NCBI GenBank assembly: GCA_023375675.1
Contig: JALQBC010000004.1
Span: 930,001-994,000 of the forward strand
Direction: 5' to 3'
Source: Cytospora piceicola
Lineage: Eukaryota > Ascomycota > Sordariomycetes > Diaporthales > Cytosporaceae
DNA length: 64,000 nucleotides
Below are positions 43,852-56,014 of this stretch, piece after piece. Below the pieces are notes generated by a model. The model worked only from the letters and a program-made list of their open reading frames with translations, was not told where the DNA came from and searched no databases. A program made the position numbers and the translations under genes. How positions within the stretch are numbered: position 1 is the first letter of the stretch; every line of letters starts with the position of its first letter.

Positions 43852-44996
43852 GTGTCTGGAAAAGTTGAGGGCTTAAAACCAATGAAATCTTGCGACTTTG
43901 TGTGCAGGTGCGAGTTCTTAATCCAATGAGATCCATTTCCGTCAACAGTTACCGGGTGTCATCAATACTGACCAGTGGCTGACTTCACTCGGTCACAGAC
44001 GGCAAGGTATGCCTCGAAAAGACTGGTTTACAGACGGAATGAACAGTTTTCATGAAGTAATTGCTGTGACCTTTTGTGTGGAAGTGAGTGATAGACCCTA
44101 AGGGTGTTAGACTGCAAGTACGGTTAGATTGTAGCGCCTCCAAAGAGCGATCAAGAGTAGAGGAGTTCTTGCTCTTCATTGGAGAACCCTGGTCTGCGTC
44201 AGTCACGCAGAACAATCTGCATCCACAGAGTCGGATCAACCAAGTTCGCTGATTGCGATCTAGCCCTAAGTTCAGTCCTAGACCAGGTTGTGAACAGTCC
44301 TTCCTCGAGTGCTTGTCCCATCAAGATACCCATGTAGAAAATGCAATGGACACAGGCTCCGTGGTGGAAGGGGATGATTGGAAGCAAAACGGGTGCACAG
44401 CAAACAATTAGACCTTGACAGGCGTTTAAATCGACGGGAAGACGTGTTTACAGTACTTATGCTGTCTGAAGAGCAACGGGGCGGTGTGTCGCTACGCCGT
44501 GATGGAAAGCCGGGCAGACTCATAGGTTAATCCATATCCAGAAATCATTTCCAACTTTTGGAGAGTCACCATGGACCTAGGTACCATGATCAGGACAAGT
44601 GCAACCGCCCCCCGCCTCCTACCCGCGGGGGCCCCAGCTTCGCAGAAGCGCAAACATAAGAGCCTTGCAAATGACTCAAAAGTACCTTGCGCAGGGACTC
44701 CCAAGACTCAACGAAGGTTATGTCTGCAATAGAGAGAAACCGATACTTCCTAGAATATAATTACTTACTCGCGAGCCTCTTCGAGGGCATAGGCTTACGC
44801 TTAAGTATAGCTGGCTCAAACTCAAGACAGCACCAGCAGAAAACAAAGAGGCCACACCACCGTTATGGTGATAACCTGTGAACCACCAACTTGGATAGTA
44901 CCGAATCGTATTGTTGATACCCTAAACCTCTGCACGCGGTACATGCAGTCATACGCGTTAACGCTCTTCACTATGAGTAGCCCATCGCAACCTGAT
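43852..44996. other. Right edge of the cluster, no gene
   Basis: About 1.1 kb between the MFS stop and the 3' end of the PDI gene. Short frames only; one near-match to the dispersed palindrome (GACCTAGGTACC) at 44574-44585. Confidence 0.5.
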
Positions 44997-46198
44997 TTAC
45001 AACTCGTCCTTGACCTGCTGAACCTTCTCCGCGAGGAAACGGCGCAGGATGTTGGTCTTGCTGGTGAACTCGTCCAGCTTGGTAGGCTCCAGGCCACCCT
45101 TCTTCAGGATGCCGTCCAGACGGGCCAGCTCCTTGGAGACGTAGTCGCCGTTCTTGCTCAGCTTGTCGAACACGCGGACGTAGTACTCGGCGTACTTGAA
45201 CTGGGCCTGCTCCTTCAGGCCCGCGGCCTCCTTCTGCGCCTCCTTGAGGGCGTCGGTCAATGGGGTCGCGGCGCTGCTGAACTTGTCGACGATGGAGTTG
45301 AGCGACTCGATGGTGCCCGCGTACGCGTCCAGGCTGCCGCCGACGGTGCGGTGCGTGCCGGCCTTCTCGTTCAGGAACGAGACGAAGTCCGCCTCGCTGC
45401 GGCCACCACCGTAGGCCTCGGCCTCCTTGGAGCCGGCGGGGAAGTACTTGATGGTCGGGTAGGAGCTGACGCCCTGCGCCTTGGCGGTAGCCTTGCTGTT
45501 ATCGGCCTCGGCATCGACCTTGGCAACCAGGACATTGGGCTCGTTCTGGTAGTCCTCGGCGAGCTGCTCCCATGTGGGAACGAGCTTCTTGCAGTCTGTG
45601 TGTGGTTTCCGAGTTAGCTGGCTGTATCCGAGTATTGTTGAAACCGTTGATTATTTGGGGGTGGGGGGGGGGGGTAAAACTTACGTCCACACCAAGGAGC
45701 AGTGAATGCAACAAGGACGTGCTTGTCACCACCAATCTCCTTGTCGAAAGTCGAGTCCGTCAGGTAAGTTACGGCGGAAGGCTTCTCAACCTTCTTCTTG
45801 GTCTTGACACCAGTCTTCTCGGTGATGAAGTTGGTCAGACTCTCCAGATCCCGACCACCGCTGTAGTCGGAGGGTGTCTCGCTCTTGCCATCGAAGAACT
45901 TGAGCGTGGGGAATCCCTGGACGCCAAACCTGCGGCCGAGGCTCTTCTCGGCGTCGGCGTCGACCTTGGCGATCTGGACCTTGTCCTTGGAGGACTCGAA
46001 GGCGGTGGCGAGCTCCTCGTAGACGGGAGCCAGGTTCTTGCAGTGGCCGCACCATGGCGCGAAGAACTCGACGAGCGTGGGCTTGCCGGACTGCAGGACG
46101 AGCTTGTCGAAGTTATCGGGGACCAGGTCGAGGACGGCGGACTTGGCAGCCACGGCGGCTGTCAGGCCGGCGAGCACGAAGCTCTTGAGAAGGACCAT
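44997..46198 (-). CDS. Erp38-type protein disulfide isomerase with KDEL (2 exons)
   Basis: Exons are 46198-45685 and 45595-44997; the intron splits the second active site between Gly171 and His172. The product is 370 residues. A signal peptide (about 1-18) leads into two thioredoxin domains with active sites WCGHC at Cys50/Cys53 and Cys170/Cys173. An all-helical ERp29-C-like domain follows (about 265-365), ending VQQVKDEL, an ER-retention signal. This is the domain order of fungal Erp38/TigA-like PDIs. It forms and reshuffles disulfides of secretory proteins in the ER lumen. The intron contains a long G-run (about 45662-45674). It is divergent from the S29 gene with a 589-bp shared promoter. 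Confidence 0.94.
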
Positions 46199-46787
46199 TA
46201 TTGCTAGGTTTAGTCGTTTGTCTGGGTTATTCGGTAAATAACTAGAACAATCGAGGTGCAGCTGTATGGAAGATCAGGACACTCAAGTAAATGAGTTTCG
46301 TCGTCGCTGAATAAGTATGGCAGGATGGGATTGCTTTGAAATCCGTCGTCTGCTCTACAAGTTGAGGACACACTGGCATTGACTCTCTTAACAATAGCAT
46401 GCTGGCTCTCCTGCCTGGCACTGCCAAGGCACGTCACTACCAGTACCAACTCCCTCGAATGGCCTGCCGGCCGGTAACTAGTGGCAAAAGCTACCTCCAA
46501 GACTCAACACCTGGCAGGGGTCCGAGGGGGATTTAGATTGGGGAAGGTTTGGGGGCTGCACGACCACCTTAAGCGATAAGATAAGACACACTAGCCACAC
46601 GTTGTGGCCGTGCAAACCCACCAACCGAATTTTCAAGCGAAAAGCAGCAGCAACCTCCTTCCTCCCACCCCTACCCAATCCTCGCCAGCAGATTCGATCG
46701 ACGACCGCAACCACCACCGCTAATAACGACACCCCGACTCGTCGAAACTTTTCAGTTCATCGTCAAGTCAATCGATCAATCGCCAAT
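46199..46787. promoter_or_regulatory. Divergent promoter of PDI and ribosomal protein S29
   Basis: 589 bp. The S29 side is C/T-rich (46640-46700), usual for fungal ribosomal-protein genes. On the PDI side, CACGTCA at 46430-46436 (TGACGTG on the minus strand) resembles an unfolded-protein-response bZIP core about 235 bp upstream of the PDI ATG; Hac1 control is a reasonable but unproven guess. Confidence 0.45.
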
Positions 46788-47266
46788 ATGTCTCACGAGT
46801 CTGTCTGGAACTCCCGCCCCCGTTCTTACGGCAAGGGCGCCCGCGAATGGTACGAAATACACCGCCACCACCACACCACACCACCGATGACCTGAACGAA
46901 GCCTTGCACTATTTGGACACATGAGATGCTTGGTGGAGTGAGGGGATCGCGAGGGGAAACAGGAGAAACAAGGAAGACAACAGAGTCAAGCGGATGAAGG
47001 CTAACATGCGATTCGAACTTACAGCCGCGTCTGCACCCACCGTGCCGGTCTGATCCGCAAGTACGGTCTCGACATCTGCCGTCAGTGCTTCCGTGAGAAG
47101 TCCGCCGACATTGGCTTCGTCAAGGTACGAACACAACTCGACATCCGACGACCCCCACCCTCGGGGCTTCTATGGACACTGGGACATGAAGTTGCGGGGG
47201 GAGGTGTCACAACCGAGTTCGCACGGATATCAGAAACTGACAATATTTGGTTTACAGCACCGTTAA
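46788..47266 (+). CDS. RPS29: Cytosolic 40S ribosomal protein S29 (uS14), 56 aa (3 exons)
   Basis: Exons are 46788-46849, 47025-47124 and 47258-47266; the last exon codes only His-Arg and stop. The joined protein is 56 residues, exactly the family length, with N-terminus [17 protein letters not shown]. The zinc-ribbon is C-R-V-C ... C-R-Q-C (Cys21, Cys24, Cys39, Cys42), then [14 protein letters not shown]. It is part of the small-subunit head near the mRNA channel. The intron acceptors are CTTACAG and TTTACAG. The short exons make it easy to miss in a frame scan. Confidence 0.95.
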
Positions 47267-48288
47267 ATCATTCCGGGACGACACGAAGTAGGGATGGGTT
47301 TCTTACAGTCGACACTTTGAAAAGCGGAAATCTTCCGACGTCCTCGGTATCCTCACGCGACGAGCGTTCATCGGCCGGCTTGCTTCACATCGGAGTTGAT
47401 TGGTTTTGGCGATCGGACAATGGCATGAATGACGAAAAGTGAGGGAGGGCAGGATGGTGCGATGACCTAGATCGAGCATCCCGGAATCGGAATACAAAGG
47501 AGTGCAAACGTCACAAACCATGAGACTTCCACGCGCAATGGTGATTGAGGGGTTTCTGTGCTTGCCCGATGCTGTGTATGGACTATGCTCAGCAGTTGCA
47601 GCGTTACTGCTCACGACGCTACGTGGTATTCGCCAAAGCGTTCTCCCCAGGCAACTAGGAGGAGAACTGTGACAGATTTCGACTCAAAGCACAACGATTG
47701 TTAACAATAATGAAAGTGGATGAAATGCTACCCCTTGGCAACAGGTTCTGGCTCTATTGTTGGCGCATCTCAGGGCTGAACCCTTGAATATGTGGTGTAA
47801 CCTGCACACACAAAACGCGGTCTTCAAACGGCCCGTTTACGTTTCAACGTCTGGTCTGGCCAATGAGGCTTTATACGCACGCCGACCTTGTAACAGTAGA
47901 CATGAATTTCTACCTAGAATTAAAATCATTAGCCATTTTGTCACATGGTACAATTCGCTCATCCTTTCACATGCAAGGAAAGCCGTGTCTGTGGTAATCA
48001 GAGAGCTCTATCATTGCACTGTCTTGTCTAAACTGGAGGAATATGACAACATAAATCAGGTAGAGGGGAGAGTATCCATAAGCCCAGACAAAATGTACAG
48101 TGAGCTCTCGTTGGAAGGTAACCGTACACTCATAACATTTATACACAACATTTGCAAACTCCTTTTCCTAACCTGGCCGCGAAGTATAGCGCAAATGCAA
48201 AATTGCCCCCTTTCCCGAGGCCAAGTATGACCAAGTCATTCTTCAATTTGCTGTCTTGCTCCTCATCCACCTATCAATCACCTCACAT
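47267..48288. other. Intergenic, 3' flanks of S29 and mitochondrial EF-Tu
   Basis: About 1 kb between convergent genes. A 157-codon plus-strand frame (47757-48230) has no recognisable domain and is not called. Confidence 0.5.
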
Positions 48289-49751
48289 TTACTTGACGAT
48301 GCGGGTGATCAGACCAGTGGCAACGGTCCTGCCACCCTCACGGATGTTGACACGCTGGCCAGCCTCGACAGCAACCGGGTGGTGCAGAGTAGCAACCATC
48401 TCGATGTTGTCACCAGGCATGACCATCTTGGAGTGGGCATCCTCGGTACCCTCGGGGAAGAACAGTGCACAGGACTCGTCGGCAGTTCGGATGTACATCT
48501 GGGGACGGTAGTTCTCCAGGAAACCGGTGTGTCGGCCACCCTCCTCCTTGGTGAGGACGTACAGGGAGACCATGAACTGGGTGTGGGCCTTGACGGTGCC
48601 GGGCTTGACGATAACCATACCTCGCTTGACGTCCTCACGGCGGACACCACGCAGGAGCAGACCGGAGTTGTCACCGGCGCGGGACTCGTCGCAGGACTTC
48701 TTGAAGGTCTCGATGTCGGTGACCTTGGTCTTGATGACCTCGCCACCCTTGCCAACAAGCTCGACCTCGGTGTCCTTCTTCAGCACACCACGCTCGACAC
48801 GGCCAGACGCAACGGTACCACGGCCGGCAATGGAGAAGACATCCTCGACGGACATCAGGAAGGGCTTCTCCAGGTCACGCTGGGGAGTGGGGATCCACTC
48901 GTCGACGGCCTTGAGCAGCTCATCGATCTTCTGCTCGCCGATCTCGACGCGCTTGTTCTCGAGGGCGCACAGGGCAGAGCCCAGGATGACGGGGGTCTCG
49001 TCACCCTCGAAGCCGTAGGTGTTGAGCAGCTCACGCATCTCCATCTCGACGAGCTCCAACATCTCGGGGTCCTCCAGAGCGTCGACCTTGTTGACGAAGA
49101 CGACGATCTTCTGGACACCGACCTGACGCGCAAGCAGCAAGTGCTCTCGGGTCTGGGGCATCTGGCCATCGGAAGCGGCGACGACAATGATGGCGCCATC
49201 CATGTTGGCGGCACCCGTAATCATGTTCTTGATGTAATCGGCGTGACCGGGGCAGTCGACGTGGGAGTAGTGTCGGTTCTCAGTGGCGTACTCGATGTGG
49301 GCAGTGGCGATGGTGATACCACGCTTTCGCTCTTCGGGAGCCTTGTCGATAGATCCATAGTCGAGGAAGCTTGCGAGCCCCTTCTCGGCCTGTCTCTTTG
49401 TGATGGCGGCGGAAAGTGTTGTCTAGTGGCAAGGAAGGAATGTTAGATATTGTCGCATGGAGCAAGGGAAGCCGGGGTAAGGTTAGAGGCTCTGGTGTAC
49501 CTTTCCGTGATCGACGTGACCGATCGTGCCTATTTAACGGGCCTATCAGCTTCGAATGAACCGATGGGATTATGCCAGAGGTACCAACCAATGTTGACGT
49601 GAGGCTTGCTTCGCTCAAAGACGGCGTATCCTCGGCGCAGGTTCAGAACTGGGGAAGCAGTCTGTTGCTGCAGAGATGTGAGGGGGTGACCGGATCTGAA
49701 AGAAGGGCGGGCTGCCCGCAGGAACGGAGCAATGGTTCTGAAAGACGACAT
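48289..49751 (-). CDS. TUF1: Mitochondrial elongation factor Tu (3 exons)
   Basis: Exons are 49751-49589, 49529-49501 and 49422-48289. The product is 441 residues. The first about 50 residues are Arg/Ser-rich without acids, a mitochondrial targeting presequence, followed by [23 protein letters not shown]. The P-loop GHVDHGKT lies on a 29-nt microexon that encodes only nine whole codons plus a split Gly. Other GTPase motifs are GITIATAH (switch I), [13 protein letters not shown] (G3), NKVD (G4) and SAL (G5). Domains 2 and 3 are complete, ending [15 protein letters not shown]. It delivers aminoacyl-tRNA to the mitochondrial ribosome. The first ATG after an upstream stop-free leader was not used because the presequence fits ATG 49751. 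Confidence 0.95.
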
Positions 49752-50166
49752 CTTGAAGGAAGGGAAGGACACGACCACACAAGAACAAGAAGACGAGAGA
49801 TGACGGCACCCGAGATGTGGGAGTAAGAGCTGCAGTTCACAGGTCGGAGGTGGAGGTAAACGTCCAGACTCGAAGTTCGGCAACGACTTTTTTTGAGCAC
49901 GGGCCACTTGGGGGGAGTGCCTGGCGTCAATCGCCAATCAACCATGCCGCAATTGACTCTCCACTAGTAAGCTACGGATAGTTGACCTATCTACCTAGGT
50001 ACCGATTACTACGAACCTAGGTACCTAGGTACCCTTTCTGTCTCTATCGATGCGGTACTGGTAAGCCTGTCTTATCAACCCCAACCGCCAACATTCAACA
50101 CCATGACCAACTTCACAACATCACCTTATAACATCAGCAGCAAAAAAATAAGAAAGAAAAAAAGGC

Positions 50167-50173
50167 AAAAAAA
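50167..50173 (-). terminator. RNA polymerase III terminator of the tRNA-Lys gene
   Basis: A7 on the plus strand (T7 on the transcribed-sense minus strand) about 24 bases past the tRNA 3' end, followed by further T runs. A small hairpin, GGCGAT-A-ATCGCC, sits between tRNA and T-run. Confidence 0.75.
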
Positions 50174-50196
50174 GAGGCGATAATCGCCGGGAATTG

Positions 50197-50288
50197 AGCC
50201 CGACGTGGGGGTCGAACCCACAACCTTGAGATTGTCAGAATCGTGAGATACTAAGAGTCTCACGCTCTACCGATTGAGCTAGCCGGGC
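50197..50288 (-). tRNA. tRNA-Lys(CUU) with intron
   Basis: On the minus strand: acceptor GCCCGGC pairs with GTCGGGC; A box TAGCTCAATCGGTAGAGC; anticodon arm TGAGA-CTCTTA with anticodon CTT; then an intron of about 19-20 nt one base 3' of the anticodon; 3' anticodon strand TCTCA; B box GGTTCGACCCC. The genomic CCA is absent, as normal for eukaryotes. Confidence 0.93.
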
Positions 50289-51906
50289 GTCTTGAAGACG
50301 CCTTGTTCGTTGAAGACTTGATTCGCCAGGGTGGTCATGTAGCCTGTTCATCTTTCAAACGGCGGTTATCCGATGTCCATGGCCGTGTCCTCCGTACCGG
50401 AACAGAGATGTGCTTCTCGCCATTGGCATCATCGGCTATGGTCTAAGAAACTGAGCTGAGAACAGTGTCACGAGATGAAAGTGGCCGGCAAGATGTGACA
50501 CAACGACTCCGGGTAGGGGCTGGCCGGTGCGAACGATACAACGTCGGCGTCGGTACGACAGCTCGTGGTGCTGGGGCCGATCCCAAAGACGACACCGGCG
50601 TGTTGTCTGACTGGCGATCGAGGAGAGATCAAATTAGAATAGACAGAACCTAAGCCGTTGTCCATGTGATGTGGAAGACTGAAGTTTATGCTGAAACAAA
50701 CCTTGGAAGTCTAAGAAAGACAGTTGGTTGGGAAAGGGAGACGTCGCCGCAACTTTAAGGGGGGAAACGACCGGGTATCTCGAGCGTCTGGGCGTCTGGG
50801 CGGCTGGGCGGCCGGGCCGCCAATTAGCGCTGCATCTCGACGCCACAGTCAACATTCCAACCCGACCCCCAGAAGATGATGCTGTTATCTGCTTCGATTT
50901 GTCTCGGTATAATAGCCCTCTACCTGGAAAATTGTGACCTAGCTCGTTTGTTCCATCGTTATGGGATTATTTACCTTCAGTGCAAACCTACGCCACGATC
51001 CATGGCACGAACGCAAGCCACCTATCCGACCTTACTGCGATACGGACCGTGACTTCTCGATGGAAGTGGAACTCGATCCTGTTTTTGTACATAGTAGACC
51101 AGAACATCAGGCCTTCAGAAACCTGCCAAAAACTTGATATCGATCCCAGAAGTATTCATCGAAAAGGTGATGAAGGACAGCACATTGATATACATTGATG
51201 TACACTGAAGTCTCAGGCCGAGCACTTGAGTCTTATGCTTCCCTATCAAGTAATACTTGCCCAATCTGACCAATCGCGTGTTGTACTCGACCATCCCTCA
51301 GTGCTCTCGCCCACCTGGGCACCTTGTTGCAGGCCAAGATGGCCAAGATTTCGTATCACTTTCAGACAAGCAGGACATGGGATAATCTATAATAAATGTT
51401 GCCAGCTTCGAGAGTAACGGAACTCTGAGAACGCTCGTCCCACGCACAAGTCAAACTCACGCCAACATCAACCATGTCTTCCCTCAAGATGACCAAACCA
51501 TCTAGCGATCGAGAAAGGTGACACCAGGACATCGAGTGCATAGGTAAGACTACGATAGCTTGGTCGGTCATATCAAGCCCCTAACAATGTGGCGGTAGAA
51601 GTAGTAATCGTTGGTATCCTCCCATATAACCTCCAAGCCAACTGGTGTTTATGCGCACATGCAGTGCGGGAATCATGTTCCGCAACTTACCTACACAAAA
51701 GACTATTCGACGAATTTTTGGTGTTCTTTTTTCCCCCTCTCTTTTTGTTTGTTTTTGTCTCGACGCATATACATAAGACAAGCCATGGTGTTTCAAATGT
51801 CGAGCACTGCCTTTCGAAGTATTAAGCAACATAAGCTCCTAATGAAGAATGAAGATCTAGAGAAAGCAACAAGTCGGTTCCAAGGTTACCCTGCGGACTA
51901 CGATAT
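50289..51906. other. Intergenic, no recognisable gene
   Basis: About 1.6 kb between tRNA-Lys and the second PTH11-like gene. Only short frames; the T-rich tract near 51715-51760 is low complexity. On the other side of the tRNA, 49752-50196 holds the EF-Tu promoter and TACCTAGGTA sites at 49992 and 50022. Confidence 0.5.
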
Positions 51907-53034
51907 CTATGCATAACCACTACCAGTGTGTCTCTCCCGCATAGGCCTACTACTACTCGATGGTTGTTGCCCCGGGGGCACATAATTCGGGTCCTTTAAC
52001 TTCATCCAAAGAGGCCTGAGGGCAGCCACGGCCGCCGCCATGATGGCCAGCCCAGGCTCGATCACAGACCATATCGACACCTGCAGAGCCTCGCCCAACA
52101 CCGACACTCCGGGCACCTGGGCTAGCAGGAACGCCAGGCGGACGCAGGCCGCTACCCCACCGATACAGCCGAGGCTGCAGAGGGCAGCGGCCGTCACCTT
52201 TGTCTTCCACGCCATATGGAGGTCCCGAACGGCCAGGAATGCCAAGACGCCGTACATCAGGTCGGTGATGGCTGAGACCCCCGCCCAGAGCGCCGCGACG
52301 ACGGCCCAGTCGGTGCGCGGCCGGAAGGCGCCGCAGGAGGGCAGGCCGGCGAAGAAGACGGATTGCAGCTGGCAGGGGAAGCGTGCCGTCCAGGCGATGT
52401 TCAGGATCCCGAGGAGGCCGGGGAGGACCATGCTGAGCCAGATAAGGGCGGGCAGGCCCTTCTTGTGCGAGAACATCCTGAGGAAGAAACATCCTAGTGC
52501 GAACTTGAACACTATCGTGGTGGCGGCGTATAAGCAATAGCCCGCGACGATCATCTGTCGATGATATTGTCAGTAATGGCCTTTTGCAACTTATCTATAC
52601 TACCCAGGAACATTGCATGTAGGAAACACTGCCTTCTCACCCTGGGGATCCCGAGTGTTGTGGGAACTTCTCCCGCTGCATATTCCAGAACATTATCGAG
52701 CAGTTCCGCGCATATAATGCAGAGGAGTACCGCATATGCGAAGAATATGCACTGTTTTTGTCAGCAAACATAGAAGTTCTGGAACTGTCACGTTCACGTT
52801 GTATCAGGAGTGACTGACCAATGTGAGCACCAGCAACCAGTCGTCCAAGCCCACGTTTTTAAGCATGATTGCCCGAACATAGACACGAAGGGCTATGGTC
52901 GCCGAACATAGGATGAGAAAAATAACAGAAAGTGCGTAGACGCCATTGATCTGGGCTCGCAGCTCCCCTGCGGATTCCACGTACAGGTACGCGTTGTGCC
53001 CGAGGGAGTACGTCGTCGGAATAGTCTTCGCCAT
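51907..53034 (-). CDS. Second PTH11-like / rhodopsin-domain membrane protein (3 exons)
   Basis: Exons are 53034-52819, 52751-52641 and 52554-51907, giving 324 residues (328 if ATG 53046 is used). Helix 1 is INGVYALSVIFLILCSATIALRV (split over two quotes: INGVYALSVIFLILCS, ATIALRV). The family motif NVGLDDWLLVLT follows. Later helices include TTIVFKFALGCFFLRMFS, LIWLSMVLPGLLGILN and ITDLMYGVLAFLAV; about seven in total, then a short Pro/Ser tail. The conserved R-D-L-H-M-x-W-K-T-K block before helix 5-6 is present. It is weakly related to the cluster PTH11-like protein. Ligand and role are unknown; the family is often called GPCR-like in fungi. Confidence 0.8.
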
Positions 53035-53046
53035 TTTCCATATCAT

Positions 53047-54109
53047 ATCGAGAGACAGGGAAGAGGCAGGGGGGAGCAGATGCCCAACATTTTCTATTCA
53101 ACGTCGGCAAACCATCTCATATGTACTTAAGTAGTGTGCCGGGGAACTTGTGTTGCGCCATTGAGCTAACACGACAACAAAGCACAGTGACAAAGATGGT
53201 CCCAGTTCAGCAGCTGCTTTGGGGTCACTTGTAGGGCATGCGATTTTACTTGCGAAATCAAGAAGACCCGACGAGTATGATTAAAACAAAGATGGAACGG
53301 GAAGAGTGTAGAGGGAATGAATGCCACACGGCACAGCAAGTGAGCATGACCCAAGCCAGATAGGACTGCAAGCTCCTTTCAAGGGCCCGCTGGAGGTTGT
53401 CATAATAAGGCTTATCTAGAGTTGTTCTATTCATGGATTATGACTTAGGATGTGAGATTCAGGAAGAAAGCCGCTTGATACGTTGACCTAGTTCAGAAAC
53501 CTCTTCTCTTCTCCTCTCCATATAACTGCCAGTACTGGCATGGTGGCAGGATTGCTGGAGTTGGCCCCGCTGTGGGCACCGCAAAGAGTGATTCAAGGAC
53601 TTAGCACCACGGATCTGTTCATGGACATCTATGATAGGAGCAGGAAACAAGGCTGTTCGCTATGAAGAGTGTAAAAAGGCGACAGCATATCTCTGCCTTA
53701 CACATTATACCGTGGATTCATATATGGGGGCTAGGGTACTCGTTCTTGAGACTAACACCATCTGTGCATTCATTACTGGGTACCTGGGTAGGTACATCCA
53801 CTAGAAGATTACCGGGGGTAAGAAAATAGAGTTCTCTAGAGACCCCCGTAAAAGGCCTGAGGGTTCGGGTTTTAGGTCAGCCAAACCAATCACATATTAT
53901 GCTGGTGGGAGTTTGTGACCCACTTGTCGGCTCTTGTCAGAAAAGAATGACATAATCGACAGCCCATGATGGAATTGTGGTATGGTCAAATGGGACGGCT
54001 TACTATGTTCTATCTTTGCATCTGTATAGCCCGACGACATCGACCACCTCGACTTCCTTTGGCACGTATAGCCTAAGTATAGACGTCTTCCTGGGTCACA
54101 GGGTCAACC
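53047..54109. other. Intergenic between PTH11-like and NAD kinase genes
   Basis: About 1.06 kb of divergent upstream DNA. No gene, RNA or repeat recognised. Confidence 0.5.
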
Positions 54110-56014
54110 ATGGGCGGCGAAGACAAGCAGGTGTCCTTCGAGGACCCGCACTCCAGTGCGAGCGACGAAGACGCCAAGGCCGTCGAGGTATGGCAACTAA
54201 CTCCCCAATGCGTGCCCACGTCTGCTGACCAGAGCCCCTTCTCCTCCTCTGAAGGTCACCTTCGACGCCGGCAACGCATACCGACGGAAATCCTCCCTCG
54301 TCACCTCCGAGACGCCACCCCCCAGGCTCCGCCGGCAGCGCTACCCTCACACCCACCCCGACAAGACCCAATGCCTCGTCCACCAGTTCCTCGAGTCGCA
54401 GAAGCGCGCGCGCAACGCCCAGTTTGAGTGCCACAGGCTACACGACCAGATCGAGGGCGTAGAGGACGGCTCCACCGCCACCACGGCGGCTGGCGCCAAT
54501 AATAGCGGCGGCAATGACCAGCGGAATTCCGAGCCGAGGGGGAAGTTTGCGACCCTGCAGCGCGGGGGCCCCGTGTGCAGCGAGACCAGCAGCGACGCGG
54601 GCCAGGCGGATGAGCACGAGTGGGCGAAGCAGATCTCCAAGGCGAAGGCCGACATGGACAAGAATAATGCGGAGGAGGAGAGCGGGCTGCACAGCCGGCT
54701 GCTGTCGAAGAAGCAGCTGAGCGAGATGGCGTGGGGCGTGAGGGAGCTGAGTCGACGCTTGGGGAGCATGCGGCTGAAGTTCCGGGTGCGCAACATTTTC
54801 ATTTTGACAAAGATATACGATCGCGACCTCGTACCGAAGACGAGGGAGTTGGTCCGGTGGCTACTGGATAAGGACCGGGACGTAAGGTATACGGTGTATC
54901 TGGAGAAAGACCTCCAGAACAATAAACAGTTTGACGCCGCAGGGTTGATCGACGAACTACGACAAGACTACCTCAAGTCTGGTGAATTGGAAGAAGAGAA
55001 CAGCAAAGACGTAGCGAAACGGTTAAGGTGGTGGGACGAGCACATCTGCCGCACGAGGCCGCACACGTTCGACTTCGCAATCACGTTAGGTGGCGACGGG
55101 ACAGTTCTCTATGCCAGCTGGTTATTCCAGAGGATCGTGCCGCCGGTGCTGAGCTTCGCACTGGGTAGCCTGGGGTTCCTGACCAAGTTCGATTTCGAGG
55201 ACTATCAGAGCATACTCAGTGGGGCCTTCAAGGATGGCGTGACTGTCAGTCTGAGGTTACGGTTCGAGGGAACGATCATGAGAAGCCAGAAAAGGAAACG
55301 CAAGACGAGGTCCCTCACTGATGGCAAGGCAAACGGTGCGATCGAATCGAGCGACGAAGAAGAAGACGATGATGATGAGCACCACCAGCGCGACCTGGTG
55401 GAGGAGTTGATCGGCGTTGAGCAGGAGGATGAGCATACCCACAAGCCGGATGGGACGTATGAAATATTGAACGAGATCGTTGTCGACCGGGGGCCAAATC
55501 CAAGTAAGTCTCGATTATGCCTGCATGGCTGAAACCCGACCAGGTGGAGACTAACACTCGCCCGCCAGCAATGTCCTTTACCGAGATCTTCGGCGACGAC
55601 GAACACTTCACCTCCATCCTCGCCGACGGCGTCTGCGTCTCGACGCCCACCGGCTCGACCGCGTACAACCTGGCGGCGGGCGGCTCCCTGTGCCACCCCG
55701 AAAACCCGGTCATGCTCGTCACCGCCATCTGCGCGCACACGCTCAACTTCAGGCCCATCATCCTGCCGGACACCATCGTCCTGCGGGTCGGCGTGCCCTA
55801 CGGGGCGCGGACGAGCTCGTGGGCGTCGTTCGACGGCCGGGAGAGGCTCGAGCTGCACCCGGGCGACTACGTCACCATCAGCGCGTCCCGCTACCCGTTC
55901 GCCAGCGTGCAGGTGCAGGGCAGGCGGAGCGAGGACTGGGTGAATAGTATCCGCGGGAAGCTCGGGTGGAACACGAGGCAGAAGCAGAAGGCGTTCAAGG
56001 ACTGGGAGAAGTAG
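54110..56014 (+). CDS. ATP-NAD kinase (3 exons)
   Basis: Exons are 54110-54187, 54255-55503 and 55569-56014. The product is 590 residues. A polar N-terminal extension (about 1-210) has acidic and basic patches. The kinase core follows with the diagnostic GGDGT motif (Gly305-Thr309, Asp307 for NAD/metal) in FAITLGGDGTVLYAS and GSLGFLTKFDF. After an acidic insertion (DEEEDDDDEHH, about 400) come NEIVVDRGPNP and STPTGSTAYNLAAGGSL, the NAD-binding signatures. The enzyme phosphorylates NAD+ to NADP+ in the cytosol (Utr1/Yef1 class). The C-terminal part ends in a basic tail. Splice joins (GTATGG/GAAG, GTAAGT/GCCAG) restore the family sequence exactly across NP|TMS. Confidence 0.94.

Noticed and set aside
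47757..48230. 157-codon plus-strand frame
   Set aside because: No domain, intergenic composition, next to 3' ends.
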